A stretch of DNA of 64,000 bases from contig NC_016047.1 in NCBI RefSeq assembly GCF_000227465.1, forward strand, positions 1,627,001-1,691,000, in the 5' to 3' direction. Position numbers and translations under genes: made by a program. Shown piece by piece: positions 10,416 through 18,355 of the stretch; position 1 is the first letter of the stretch, and each line of letters begins with the position of its first letter. Origin of the DNA: Bacillus spizizenii TU-B-10 (GTDB taxonomy: Bacteria; Bacillota; Bacilli; Bacillales; Bacillaceae). Below the pieces are notes generated by a model, which saw nothing but the letters and a program-made list of their open reading frames with translations, was not told where the DNA came from and ran no database searches.

Positions 10416-10447
10416 TTGACATTTTAAATGTGACATATTAATATAAT
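10416..10447 (+). promoter_or_regulatory. SR1 promoter with embedded CcpN operator
   Basis: TTGACA at 10416-10421 and TATAAT at 10442-10447 are 20 bases apart, long for sigma-A; TAATAT at 10439 gives 17. Between them TGTGACATATT (10429-10439) fits the CcpN consensus TRTGHYATAYW exactly, so CcpN bound there would overlap polymerase. CcpN represses SR1, gapB and pckA under glycolytic conditions. Confidence 0.7.
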
Positions 10448-10449
10448 AG

Positions 10450-10654
10450 CAACAAAAGAAATTAAGCGTTTTCAAATTTCAAAGAAATGGGGAATGAGAG
10501 ATGGGTACAATTGTTTGCCAAGATTGCAACGAAGCCATTCATTACTTTGAAGATGAGAAAGTGACTACATTATACGGAACATGCTGCGGACAATGTCAAT
10601 GTCCTGTTGATGAAGAGTAAAAAAAGCATGCGGCTCAAGCCGCATGCTTTTTAT
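10450..10654 (+). ncRNA. SR1 dual-function small RNA
   Basis: Position, promoter, embedded SR1P frame and terminator fit B. subtilis SR1, a 205-nt RNA. It base-pairs with ahrC mRNA (arginine catabolism activator) to block translation, and also encodes SR1P. The 5' end is inferred from the promoter and the known length; the 3' end is the terminator's T run. It lies beside speA, another arginine-linked gene. Confidence 0.85.
10501..10620 (+). CDS. sr1P: SR1P peptide encoded by SR1 RNA
   Basis: A 39-residue acidic, Cys-rich peptide: MGTIVCQDCNEAI, then an acidic middle, ending CCGQCQCPVDEE. Six cysteines (CxxC, CC and CQC patterns) suggest metal or disulfide binding. It matches SR1P, which binds the glycolytic enzyme GapA and promotes its interaction with RNase J1; rnjA itself is at the left end of this window. 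ATGGGTACA follows AAATGGGGAATGAGAG. Confidence 0.92.
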   Translation: MGTIVCQDCNEAIHYFEDEKVTTLYGTCCGQCQCPVDEE

Positions 10655-10657
10655 TTA
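10621..10657. terminator. SR1 / speA bidirectional terminator
   Basis: A 14-bp perfect stem (AAAAAGCATGCGGC / GCCGCATGCTTTTT) with a TCAA loop directly follows the sr1P stop. It ends SR1 on the plus strand and speA on the minus strand. Confidence 0.93.
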
Positions 10658-12127
10658 TTGAATCGCTTTTTGTTCTTTGATGACCCGGATCATGTTTAAA
10701 GTTGAGTCTTCAGGTCCTTGAACAGGGAGACCTGCGTCAAGGTTCTTGAAAATGTAGCTGATGTTGTCTTCTGTAATAATTTCACCTGGAATGAAGATTG
10801 GAATACCAGGAGGATATACCATTACAAATTCAGCGATAATCCGTCCGGATGCTTCTTTTAAGGGGATGACTTCCGTATTTGCATAGAAAGCATCACGCGG
10901 AGTCATTGCCAATAAAGGAATTTCCGGGAGAAGAACTTCAGTTTGCTGATGTGTTACATCTTTTTCTGACATATGATGTGCAATCTCTGTTAAAGCCTCT
11001 ACAAGCCGGTCTGCATCATTTTGGCTGTCACCAGGGGTGAAAATACACAAAATATTGTACAGATCAGAAAGCTCAACTTCAATATTAAAGGATTCACGAA
11101 GCCATTTTTCAACGTCATGACCTGTGAGTCCAAGGTTTTTAACAGAGATAATCAATTTTGTCGGGTCATAGCTGTAAGCTGCTTTTGAAACAAGAATCTC
11201 AGAACCGACACAATAAATGCCTTCAATCTGATTGAGGCGATCTCTCGTCTGGTTGGCAAGCTTCAGTGTCTCCTCAGCAAGCTGATGGCCTTCTGTCGCA
11301 AGGCGTTTTCTGGCAACATCCAGAGAGGCGAGAAGCAAATAAGAAGTTGACGTTGTTGTCAGCATGCTGAGAATGGATTGCACTCTGTCTTTGGATACAA
11401 GGCCCTCTCTCATGTTTAAAATAGAGCTTTGCGTCAGTGATCCACCCAGCTTGTGTACACTAGTCGCTGCTATGTCTGCTCCTGCCTGCATGGCTGAAAG
11501 CGGCAATTCATCGTGAAAGTGAATGTGAACGCCGTGTGCCTCATCAACAAGCACCGGCACATCAAACGAATGAGCGAGTTCTACGATGCTTTTTAAGTCG
11601 GCTGCAACACCGAAATATGTCGGGTTGATGACGAGAAGCCCTTTTGCATCTGGATGCTCGGTAAGCGCCCGTTTGGCAGATTCAAGTGTAATGCCGTGGG
11701 AGATGCCCAACTCATTGTCAATTTCAGGATGAATAAAGATTGGGATCGCTCCGGAAAATACAATAGCTGTCATAATTGATTTGTGCACATTTCTTGGAAT
11801 AATAATTTTATCCCCAGGTCCGCAAACAGCCATCACCATTGTCATAATGGCGCCGCTTGTTCCTTGAACAGAAAAAAATGTGTGGTCTGCGCCAAATGCT
11901 TCAGCCGCCAGATCCTGTGCCTGTTTAATGATGCCTTTTGGCGCGTGCAGGTCGTCTAATGGTTCAATATTGATTAAATCTATGCTTAACGCGTTTTCAC
12001 CGATAAATTGTCGGAATTCTGGGTCCATTCCTGCCCCTTTTTTATGGCCGGGAATGTGGAATTGAACAGGCTGTCTGCTTGCATGCTTTTTCAGTCCTGT
12101 GTATAAGGGTGTTTCATGTTGCGACAA
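10655..12127 (-). CDS. speA: Arginine decarboxylase SpeA
   Basis: A 490-residue PLP-dependent fold-type I decarboxylase of the Orn/Lys/Arg group. It makes agmatine from arginine, the first step to putrescine and spermidine. PLP-binding Lys is in SVHKLGGSLTQ; VDEAHGVH carries the Asp contacting the PLP ring. The short Firmicute form lacks the N-terminal wing domain of E. coli enzymes. Start TTG 12127 (SQHETPLYTG) lies after AAAGGTGGG; an ATG eight codons upstream has a poor SD. Formerly called cad. Confidence 0.95.
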   Translation of the reverse strand: MSQHETPLYTGLKKHASRQPVQFHIPGHKKGAGMDPEFRQFIGENALSIDLINIEPLDDLHAPKGIIKQAQDLAAEAFGADHTFFSVQGTSGAIMTMVMAVCGPGDKIIIPRNVHKSIMTAIVFSGAIPIFIHPEIDNELGISHGITLESAKRALTEHPDAKGLLVINPTYFGVAADLKSIVELAHSFDVPVLVDEAHGVHIHFHDELPLSAMQAGADIAATSVHKLGGSLTQSSILNMREGLVSKDRVQSILSMLTTTSTSYLLLASLDVARKRLATEGHQLAEETLKLANQTRDRLNQIEGIYCVGSEILVSKAAYSYDPTKLIISVKNLGLTGHDVEKWLRESFNIEVELSDLYNILCIFTPGDSQNDADRLVEALTEIAHHMSEKDVTHQQTEVLLPEIPLLAMTPRDAFYANTEVIPLKEASGRIIAEFVMVYPPGIPIFIPGEIITEDNISYIFKNLDAGLPVQGPEDSTLNMIRVIKEQKAIQ

Positions 12128-12311
12128 TTGTTTTCCCACCTTTGTAATCATACCTATGCATAATAGTGTGTATTAAAATCAGTTTCTCAACCGTTTTTTA
12201 GACGTAAAACAAATGAATTATATTATGAACTTGAAAGAATGTAAAGAACAATTTATGATCAAATGAAGATGCTTTCTCCTAAGGGAAGCAAATCTATAAG
12301 GAGTGAAGAAA

Positions 12312-12578
12312 ATGGAATACCAATATCCGATGAATGAAGATTGGACAACCGAAGAAGCAGTGGATGTGATCGCGTTTTTCCAGCAGGTTGAGCTTGCATA
12401 TGAAAAAGGTGCAGATCGTGAAGAACTGCTTAAAGCTTACCGCCGTTTCAAGGAAATTGTACCGGGAAAGGCTGAGGAAAAAAAGATATGCGGCGAGTTT
12501 GAAGAACAAAGTACATATTCTCCTTATCGCACGGTCAAACAGGCGAGGGAATCTGATCAGGCGAAGATTAAGATGTAA
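12312..12578 (+). CDS. yktA: UPF0223 family protein YktA
   Basis: An 88-residue soluble protein of UPF0223, helical and acidic at the N-terminus (MEYQYPMNEDWTTEEAVDVI). No enzyme motif. ATG 12312 is eight bases after AAGGAG, and a GTG three codons upstream sits within the SD. Function unknown. It converges with yktB across a shared terminator. Confidence 0.88.
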   Translation: MEYQYPMNEDWTTEEAVDVIAFFQQVELAYEKGADREELLKAYRRFKEIVPGKAEEKKICGEFEEQSTYSPYRTVKQARESDQAKIKM

Positions 12579-12579
12579 G

Positions 12580-12612
12580 AAAAGAGCCGGGGGATACTCC
12601 GGCTCTTTTTTA
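12580..12612. terminator. Bidirectional terminator yktA/yktB
   Basis: Stem AAAGAGCCGG / CCGGCTCTTT with flanking A and T runs, overlapping the yktB stop codon. Confidence 0.9.
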
Positions 12613-13248
12613 TGCTTGTGATACTTTTTGGGTGAAACGGTACAGAAAAGCAAGCTGCTTAAAGGCATCATCGATACGCTGAAGGAATTCATGGTTATTC
12701 ATATTCAGCACTTCTTCTTTTTGAAGCTGGATGCCGCATAACAGCTCAGCTTTTTTTACAGTCTGCAAACGCTCAAACAGCGTCTTCAGCTGTTCCTTGT
12801 CCATTTCAGACTGCTTATGTACTCCCGGTTTTGTGTGATCTGCGGACCAAACGAAGCTGTCAGGGATATTCTTAGTAATGGTTTCCTGATTCGCTTCAAG
12901 CAATTTGCCGTATTCTTCTTTAATAGGGGATTCATATATAATCGCGAACCACACAAATACGTGGGTTTCCCATAAACCAATCTGAAAATGCGGCAGTTTT
13001 TTATAGCCTCTTTTGCTGTTTGCGAATGCGACCCAGCTGTCAGCAGGGGGATTGACGGATCTTCTTGCGTGCTTGGCCACATGAGGAAACATTTCATCTC
13101 CGGTTAAAGCTGATAAAGTTGGGGCAAAATGTTCGCCTAGAGCTGTTAGCTTTGGACGGACCGTCTCTTTTAATACCTCCATGCGCGCGTCTAAGCCTTC
13201 TATTGTAAATGTGTTAAAGTCTTCTTCCGTAAAACGCATTTGTGTCAT
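12610..13248 (-). CDS. yktB: DUF1054 / UPF0637 protein YktB
   Basis: A 212-residue member of the UPF0637 (DUF1054) family, full length, starting [14 protein letters not shown]. The central segment [21 protein letters not shown] and [20 protein letters not shown] is typical. GGAGGAAAATC precedes the ATG. The function is not known; no transmembrane segment or catalytic motif is visible. Monocistronic. Confidence 0.9.
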   Translation of the reverse strand: MTQMRFTEEDFNTFTIEGLDARMEVLKETVRPKLTALGEHFAPTLSALTGDEMFPHVAKHARRSVNPPADSWVAFANSKRGYKKLPHFQIGLWETHVFVWFAIIYESPIKEEYGKLLEANQETITKNIPDSFVWSADHTKPGVHKQSEMDKEQLKTLFERLQTVKKAELLCGIQLQKEEVLNMNNHEFLQRIDDAFKQLAFLYRFTQKVSQA

Positions 13249-13487
13249 GATTTTCCTCCTTCATGCTAAGTAAACATATTTTATCACAGTTCATACGAGC
13301 GTCAAAAAGATTGAGCGCGTTTGAAGAAAGGAGAAATGAGGTAATAAACGAATAGGTAAACACACAATTTTCAGAATCATGTTACGCGTAAATAGAACAA
13401 TCATACGATATAAGAAGTAATCATTGTTGAATGGCAAAATGGGATGCTTTTTTACAAACAAATGATCTCTGGAAGGGGCGAAAGACA

Positions 13488-13676
13488 ATGAGGCAAGTTG
13501 TAAAAGAGGGATTTAAGGAAGAGAAAAACAATCGTGTAGCTGTCTGGAGACTAGAGGTTGATTATGAATTGGCAACCCTATATGAAGCAATGCAAAAAGA
13601 AAATGAAGAACAGATTGAACAAAGCAAAAACAAACTTGAGCGACTCAGAAAAGAATGGATTCGTCTTAACGGGTAA
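13488..13676 (+). CDS. ykzI: Small conserved protein YkzI
   Basis: A 62-residue highly charged protein (MRQVVKEGFKEEKNNRVAVW...), predicted as one or two long helices with heptad-like spacing in its C-terminal half (ENEEQIEQSKNKLERLRKEW), so perhaps a coiled coil. ATG 13488 follows GGAAGGGG by eight bases. Function unknown. The 240 bases between yktB and ykzI contain no other gene. Confidence 0.85.
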   Translation: MRQVVKEGFKEEKNNRVAVWRLEVDYELATLYEAMQKENEEQIEQSKNKLERLRKEWIRLNG

Positions 13677-13685
13677 AAAGCGATA

Positions 13686-13720
13686 GTGAAAACGAACCGC
13701 ATGAATGGTTCGTTTTTACG
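13686..13720 (+). terminator. Terminator of ykzI
   Basis: Stem GTGAAAACGAACC / GGTTCGTTTTTAC, with an 8-base loop and T run inside the 3' arm. Confidence 0.8.
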
Positions 13721-13813
13721 TGAGAAGGGATATTTTTCATTTTCCTTGCTTTTTCACCGCCGTTATCAGTATCCTATAAAATAAAGGTCTACATAGAAGA
13801 GAGGTACGCACGA

Positions 13814-14611
13814 ATGACAAATTGGACGGAAATTGATGAGATTGCAAAGAAATGGGTAAGAGAAGCAGGCACGAGAATTAAACAATCCATGAATGAAAGC
13901 CTGACAATTGAAACGAAATCAAATCCGAATGATTTAGTCACCAATATTGATAAAGAAACGGAAAAGTTTTTCATTGAACGCATTCAAGAAACGTTTCCGG
14001 GACACCGTATACTCGGCGAAGAAGGACAAGGAGACAAACTCCACTCACTGGAGGGAGTCGTCTGGATTATCGACCCGATTGACGGGACGATGAATTTTGT
14101 GCATCAGCAAAGAAATTTTGCGATTTCAATTGGAATTTTTGAAAACGGAGAAGGAAGAATCGGTTTAATTTATGATGTGGTGCATGATGAGCTCTATCAC
14201 GCATTTAGCGGCAGAGGAGCTTATATGAATGAAACGAAGCTGGCTCCTTTAAAAGAAACTGCCATTGAAGAAGCGATTCTTGCCATTAATGCGACATGGG
14301 TAACGGAAAACAGAAGAATTGATCCAAGTGTGTTAGCGCCCCTTGTAAAAAGAGTCAGAGGCACACGCTCCTACGGTTCTGCCGCTTTAGAGCTGGCAAA
14401 TGTCGCGGCAGGAAGAATAGATGCTTACATCACGATGCGGCTTGCACCATGGGATTATGCAGCCGGATGTGTGCTGTTAAATGAAGTTGGGGGCATCTAT
14501 ACGACCATAGAGGGAGAGCCGTTTACCTTTTTAGAAAATCACAGTGTGCTGGCCGGAAATCCATCCATACATAAAACGATATTTGAAGAGTATCTTCATG
14601 CTCAAAAGTAG
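13814..14611 (+). CDS. yktC: Inositol monophosphatase family protein YktC (SuhB-like)
   Basis: A 265-residue Mg2+-dependent phosphatase. Signature residues: GEEGQGD (metal Glu), DPIDGTMNFVH (~90-100) and APWDYAAGCVLLNEVGG (~215-231). Family members act on inositol-1-phosphate and related sugar phosphates, and B. subtilis YktC has inositol monophosphatase-like activity. ATG 13814 follows GAGAGGTACG. The stop overlaps the start of ykzC by 14 bases, so they form an operon. Confidence 0.94.
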   Translation: MTNWTEIDEIAKKWVREAGTRIKQSMNESLTIETKSNPNDLVTNIDKETEKFFIERIQETFPGHRILGEEGQGDKLHSLEGVVWIIDPIDGTMNFVHQQRNFAISIGIFENGEGRIGLIYDVVHDELYHAFSGRGAYMNETKLAPLKETAIEEAILAINATWVTENRRIDPSVLAPLVKRVRGTRSYGSAALELANVAAGRIDAYITMRLAPWDYAAGCVLLNEVGGIYTTIEGEPFTFLENHSVLAGNPSIHKTIFEEYLHAQK

Positions 14612-15065
14612 GCCGTTTGAACAGGATGACCTCTGCTTGTTAGAGAAGCTCGCGGAGGCTCATCCTGTATGGAAAGAGGAGGAGTTTGGGGAGAAAGATG
14701 CAGAAAGCTATATGATCTCCTACTCCATGTACAACGGGTCATGGCTTATATGGGAAAAAGACGGTCAGCCTGTTGCCGTCAGCTATCATCTCGAGTGGGC
14801 GCCTTCCAACGGAAAGCCGTGGCTTGGAACGGTGCTGATTGACCCGGCTGAAGAAAAAAAGGGGCATGCGAGGATGATCATTGAACAGATCAGCAAATTG
14901 CTCGGAGCCAAACATAAAGCGATGTTTGCGGCAGTTCCCATTGACCGGAGTGAATGGATACTGTTTTTGAGCCAATGCGGCTTTGAACAGCTGAAAACGG
15001 AGAAAGATGAGACAGGCAAATCATTTATGATCATGGTGAAGCCTTTAGCAGAAGCTGCCGTCTGA
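14598..15065 (+). CDS. ykzC: GNAT-type acetyltransferase YkzC
   Basis: A 155-residue GNAT fold protein. After an N-terminal region (MLKSRPFEQDDLCLLEKLAE) come the strand pair GSWLIWEKDGQPVAVSYHLEW and LGTVLIDPAEEKKGHARMIIEQI, the latter holding the acetyl-CoA pyrophosphate loop (Q/RxxGxG/A-like, here KKGHARM). The substrate is unknown. Start ATG 14598 lies inside the 3' end of yktC with GAAGAG upstream, suggesting translational coupling. Confidence 0.88.
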   Translation: MLKSRPFEQDDLCLLEKLAEAHPVWKEEEFGEKDAESYMISYSMYNGSWLIWEKDGQPVAVSYHLEWAPSNGKPWLGTVLIDPAEEKKGHARMIIEQISKLLGAKHKAMFAAVPIDRSEWILFLSQCGFEQLKTEKDETGKSFMIMVKPLAEAAV

Positions 15066-15083
15066 TAACGGCAGCTTATTTGT
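15053..15083 (+). terminator. Terminator of yktC-ykzC
   Basis: Stem AAGCTGCCG / CGGCAGCTT over the ykzC stop codon, followed by ATTTGTTG, a short T-rich tail. Confidence 0.7.
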
Positions 15084-15102
15084 TGTATGCCAGTACCATA
15101 AA

Positions 15103-15125
15103 AAGCCTCCCAAAAATTGAGAGGC
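15103..15125 (-). terminator. Terminator of yktD
   Basis: On the minus strand GCCTCTC, loop AATTTTT, GGGAGGC, then TTTTTATGG. One mismatch in the stem. Confidence 0.75.
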
Positions 15126-15141
15126 ATCTGATGATAAAAAA

Positions 15142-16056
15142 TTATTTTTTCACCGCATGAATATAATGAATCGTTTCAAACGCTGACAAATCGTCTGTTC
15201 GATTGTTGAAGAATTGGTCATTAATATCGTCTGGTGATAGATGTTCATAGATAAGTAAACCTGATGATTCTAACTGAATTTCAATTTCTTGATAAGTGAA
15301 ACACGATTTCATCGGTTCTCCGCTTGCGGCAGCCATTTTTACCATATGTTCAACTCTATTTGACGTTCCTTTTGCTGTAAAAAGTGTTTCGTCAGCATAA
15401 TCAAAAACGATAGAGCTTCCTGATGGGACATGAGAAAATAAATTTCTGACCAAGCTTGCATTTTCTTCTCTCGTTAAATAATAAGACACTCCCAGAAGGC
15501 TGAAGAATGTTTTTGTGTTTTCAAATCCTTCATCTATAAGAGGCTGATACGAAAACGTTTTGGTAAAATCCATAGGAACAAAGTGAAGATGTCCCGGAAT
15601 TGTCAGATTTGCATCTTTCAGCTTATTTTTTTTGAATTGCTGTGTAGCCGGATGATCAATCTCGAAAACTTGTAAGCTGTTTTCCAATTCAGGATGCCGA
15701 AAACAGAAAGTATCCAGTCCGGCCCCAAGAATGACATATTGTTTTGCCCCCAGCATCAATTCGTTGTGTAAAACTTTTTCACAATACGCAGCACGTGCTA
15801 AGGGCGTAGGCGACAGCTGGATTTGGGTAACCCATTTTAATATTTTTTCAGGATCATTTTGCAGACGTTCGGCCATCTCTTTGCTGAAAAACGATATTCC
15901 TTGAATCATATTCTCGCTGATGTTTGTAAACTCTTTTTCATTAATGAGGTCTTTTGCAATAAAATCATCAAAAATGAGAGACGTGTCATATCGGCTATGA
16001 TATGAACGGGCAAAAGCTGAAACCAATGACGTTAAGCTGGACTCATTATTCCTCAT
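15142..16056 (-). CDS. yktD: SAM-dependent methyltransferase YktD
   Basis: A 304-residue class I methyltransferase of the leucine carboxyl methyltransferase (PPM1/LCMT-like) fold, also found in polyketide biosynthesis. Motif I is VILGAGLDTFCFRHP (about residues 117-131), followed by VFEIDHPATQQFKK, where the acidic residue should bind SAM ribose. The substrate is unknown. GGGAGG precedes the ATG. Its leader is unusual: a perfect-consensus promoter is followed within about 50 bases by an intrinsic terminator placed just before the SD, suggesting attenuation. Confidence 0.9.
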   Translation of the reverse strand: MRNNESSLTSLVSAFARSYHSRYDTSLIFDDFIAKDLINEKEFTNISENMIQGISFFSKEMAERLQNDPEKILKWVTQIQLSPTPLARAAYCEKVLHNELMLGAKQYVILGAGLDTFCFRHPELENSLQVFEIDHPATQQFKKNKLKDANLTIPGHLHFVPMDFTKTFSYQPLIDEGFENTKTFFSLLGVSYYLTREENASLVRNLFSHVPSGSSIVFDYADETLFTAKGTSNRVEHMVKMAAASGEPMKSCFTYQEIEIQLESSGLLIYEHLSPDDINDQFFNNRTDDLSAFETIHYIHAVKK

Positions 16057-16070
16057 GAAATGATCCTCCC

Positions 16071-16110
16071 ATAAAAAAATAAGATTCCCCTGGCCAGGAG
16101 AATCTTATTA
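16071..16110 (-). terminator. Leader terminator (attenuator) before yktD
   Basis: On the minus strand a 15-bp stem with one mismatch (AATAAGATTC arm with GAATCTTATT, CTGG/CCAG centre) is followed by at least seven T. The SD of yktD begins right after the T run. It lies only about 20 bases after the predicted transcription start. Confidence 0.75.
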
Positions 16111-16134
16111 TACCTACAAATATATTAATAGTAA

Positions 16135-16163
16135 ATTATAGCATAAATAAAAATTTTTGTCAA
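16135..16163 (-). promoter_or_regulatory. Perfect-consensus sigma-A promoter of yktD
   Basis: On the minus strand TTGACA (16158-16163), 17 bases, TATAAT (16135-16140), all twelve consensus bases with optimal spacing. Start expected near 16128, about 72 bases before the yktD ATG. Confidence 0.85.
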
Positions 16164-16458
16164 TGTTTTTGCTCTTTCTTCGATCGTGTGATCTTCATTT
16201 ATTTCACCTGAGCCAAGTGTCTGCCGGAAGAATCTCCCTTAGCCCGGATTAATATTGTATACTGCAGCGTTGGCTTACTGCTGCTTTCGCATCTTTGCAG
16301 CTGAGCGGGGAAGACAGCATCGCTGCTTCCTGTACTGCACGCTTGCGGCTGTGTACTTCTCTTTTGCAAATCAGCAGCGGCTGCTGATTCTCATGGTATC
16401 ATCCTTTCGGGGTGAATGATGATGCTTACAACGAAGAGAGAAAGCAAAACATGTAACG
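16164..16458. other. Gene-free stretch between yktD promoter and nprE terminator
   Basis: About 295 bases with no convincing gene. It is richer in GC and CTG/CAG words than its surroundings. It holds a perfect 19-base palindrome ATCAGCAGC-G-GCTGCTGAT at 16370-16388. On the minus strand an 8-codon frame (MRISSRC, 16374-16397) follows AAAGGATGATACC. No T-box or known riboswitch core is visible. Confidence 0.4.
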
Positions 16459-16490
16459 AAAAAAAGCCTGAGGGATCTCAGGCTTTTTTT
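16459..16490 (-). terminator. Terminator of nprE
   Basis: Stem AAAGCCTGAG / CTCAGGCTTT with long T tract, just after the nprE stop. Confidence 0.93.
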
Positions 16491-16494
16491 AACA

Positions 16495-18060
16495 TTACAA
16501 TCCAACAGCATTCCAGGCTGCTTCAACTTTAGCGGCATCAGTTGACCCGTACAGATCACGGGCAGATTGAATAAGAGCTGCCTTGGCATCTTTGAACGTC
16601 GAAGAAGGCGTGAGATACGTTGTTAACGCGCGGTAATAGATCTGCTGTGATTTAGAGACACCAAGCTTTGTTATGGTATTGTAAGCGGCTTTATTTGGAA
16701 TTCCGCTGTTTATGTGTACGCCGCCATAATCGCCTTCATCTGTATTTGGGAGGTTTCTGTAATTGGCGTAATTGTCAGGCTGATCGTATTTTGTTGGATT
16801 GGACAGGCTGCGGAGAGCAGGCTGGCTGACTGTAATGTCTTCACCGATATCCCAGTCTTCTGTATCGTTAAAATAACCGAATACGTCAGAGAAAGATTCG
16901 TTTAATGCCCCTGGCTGATTTTCATAAATCAGGTTGGCTGTTTCTTGAGTGACGCCATGTGTCATTTCATGTGCTGTCACATCTAATGAGCCGGAAAGCG
17001 GAGAGAAGAATGAACCGTCGCCGTCACCGTAAATCATTTGGTCTCCTGTCCATGCAGCATTATTGTACCGAGTGCCGTAGTGAACGGAAGAAACGATTTT
17101 ACTGCCTTTGTTATCATAGCTGTTCCGTTTAAATGTCGAATAAAAATAATCGTACACTTTACCGAGATTATAGTGGGCGTCAACGGCTGCCCGCTGTGAT
17201 GAAGATGTGAATGTATTTGTTGTACTTGAGACAAGCGTTCCCGGAAGGCGGCTTTGTCTGTTTTGCAAGTCATATGTGATGATTTGAGTGCCTGTTGGTT
17301 TTGAAAGATCTCTTAGAACGTATTTTCCGCTTTCATAAGAGATGTTCAAAGGAACAGTTGCGCCCTTTAGCGTTGTTCCGCTTCCAGTGGCAGCAGCATG
17401 TTCTACTTTGTTTTGCTGTTTTACTATACTGCCTGTTTCAGCATCCACTAAGACTTCCCAGTTGGCAGGTTCAGGTTCGATATAGCGAATCGTCACGTCG
17501 TAAGCAAGACGATAGCTGCCGTCCTTTGTTTCTACGGCTTTTAACTCGGCTTTATTGCTGTTTTTGGCTGTTCCGTTAGAAACAGCGTCTGGTGATTTGC
17601 CGATGGCTTTGAAAGCGAGTGCCAGCGCTTTTTCAGAAGAGACTTTTTGGCTGTTTTCTGTTTTTGCAGCAGATTGATTTTGTAATTCACCATTGACCGC
17701 ATAGACATTATCGGATTTATCGACGTGAACGATCACTTGTGAATCTTTAATAGGCACTCCGTTGATTACAGGCGCATATCGAAAGTGCTTGTACCCAAGG
17801 GCGTCAGTCGTGCTTTCAACAAGCTTCAGCCTTTTGGCAGGATCACCTTTGAAAATGTTGCTGTTCTTTTTCAAAAACTGTTTGACGGCCTTGTCATTTG
17901 GTGCAGAGAGCTCTGATTGTGCAATTGCATTTTTGGAGAGGAAATTTGTTTGATTCTCTTTAAGCTGATGACTTTCAGCAGCCTGAACACCAGGAAGGCT
18001 GATTGACAAACTCATAAACGAAGCAGCGACAGCAACAGACAATTTCTTACCTAAACCCAC
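16495..18060 (-). CDS. nprE: Bacillolysin, extracellular neutral metalloprotease NprE
   Basis: A 521-residue preproenzyme of the thermolysin family (M4). Residues 1-27 are a Sec signal peptide ending VQA. Residues about 28-221 are the FTP/PepSY propeptide, and the mature protease starts near AATGSGTT at 222. Zinc ligands and catalytic Glu are HEMTH (364-368) with NESFSD downstream; the catalytic His lies in GGVHINSG, where I remember Thr rather than Ile after His in strain 168. GTG start follows AAAAAGGGGG. Known regulators are DegU and ScoC. Confidence 0.97.
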   Translation of the reverse strand: MGLGKKLSVAVAASFMSLSISLPGVQAAESHQLKENQTNFLSKNAIAQSELSAPNDKAVKQFLKKNSNIFKGDPAKRLKLVESTTDALGYKHFRYAPVINGVPIKDSQVIVHVDKSDNVYAVNGELQNQSAAKTENSQKVSSEKALALAFKAIGKSPDAVSNGTAKNSNKAELKAVETKDGSYRLAYDVTIRYIEPEPANWEVLVDAETGSIVKQQNKVEHAAATGSGTTLKGATVPLNISYESGKYVLRDLSKPTGTQIITYDLQNRQSRLPGTLVSSTTNTFTSSSQRAAVDAHYNLGKVYDYFYSTFKRNSYDNKGSKIVSSVHYGTRYNNAAWTGDQMIYGDGDGSFFSPLSGSLDVTAHEMTHGVTQETANLIYENQPGALNESFSDVFGYFNDTEDWDIGEDITVSQPALRSLSNPTKYDQPDNYANYRNLPNTDEGDYGGVHINSGIPNKAAYNTITKLGVSKSQQIYYRALTTYLTPSSTFKDAKAALIQSARDLYGSTDAAKVEAAWNAVGL

Positions 18061-18103
18061 AATAAATCCCCCTTTTTGAAAATACTGAAATCTTTATATT
18101 GTT

Positions 18104-18132
18104 ATATTAAACTAGCATTCTGGAATACTCAA
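18104..18132 (-). promoter_or_regulatory. nprE promoter
   Basis: On the minus strand TTGAGT (18127-18132), 17 bases, TAATAT (18104-18109). This leaves a leader of about 35 bases before the SD. Assigned by consensus only. Confidence 0.55.
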
Positions 18133-18287
18133 CAAAAACTAACATAACTAGACAAAATTGATAGAATTGTCCTGTGTTTATTTTTGTTAAATAATTTCAA
18201 GATGAGTCAAGTGTCATGTGATGGCTCATTGCAAGTGTTGTGTTTATTTACATATCAAAGGAAAGAGAAGAAATGTTCGTTGATTAT

Positions 18288-18316
18288 TGAAACTTTTTGA
18301 AAAGCCGGCTGTCTAA
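18288..18316 (+). promoter_or_regulatory. ECF-type (YlaC) promoter of ylaABCD
   Basis: TGAAAC (18288-18293), 17 bases, GTCTAA (18311-18316) matches the classical ECF promoter form TGAAAC-16-CGTC, here TGTC. It is about 40 bases before ylaA and the operon encodes ECF factor YlaC, so autoregulation is expected. Confidence 0.75.
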
Positions 18317-18355
18317 CCGGATGAGGCCTTAATAAGAAGTAAAGGATTGTTGTTC

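Noticed and set aside
12294-12692. Minus-strand open frame of 132 codons
   Set aside because: It lies antisense to yktA and into yktB; low-complexity hydrophobic text without SD. A shadow of yktA.
16371-16589. Minus-strand 72-codon frame overlapping the nprE 3' end
   Set aside because: It overlaps the end of nprE and its terminator in another frame and has no SD.
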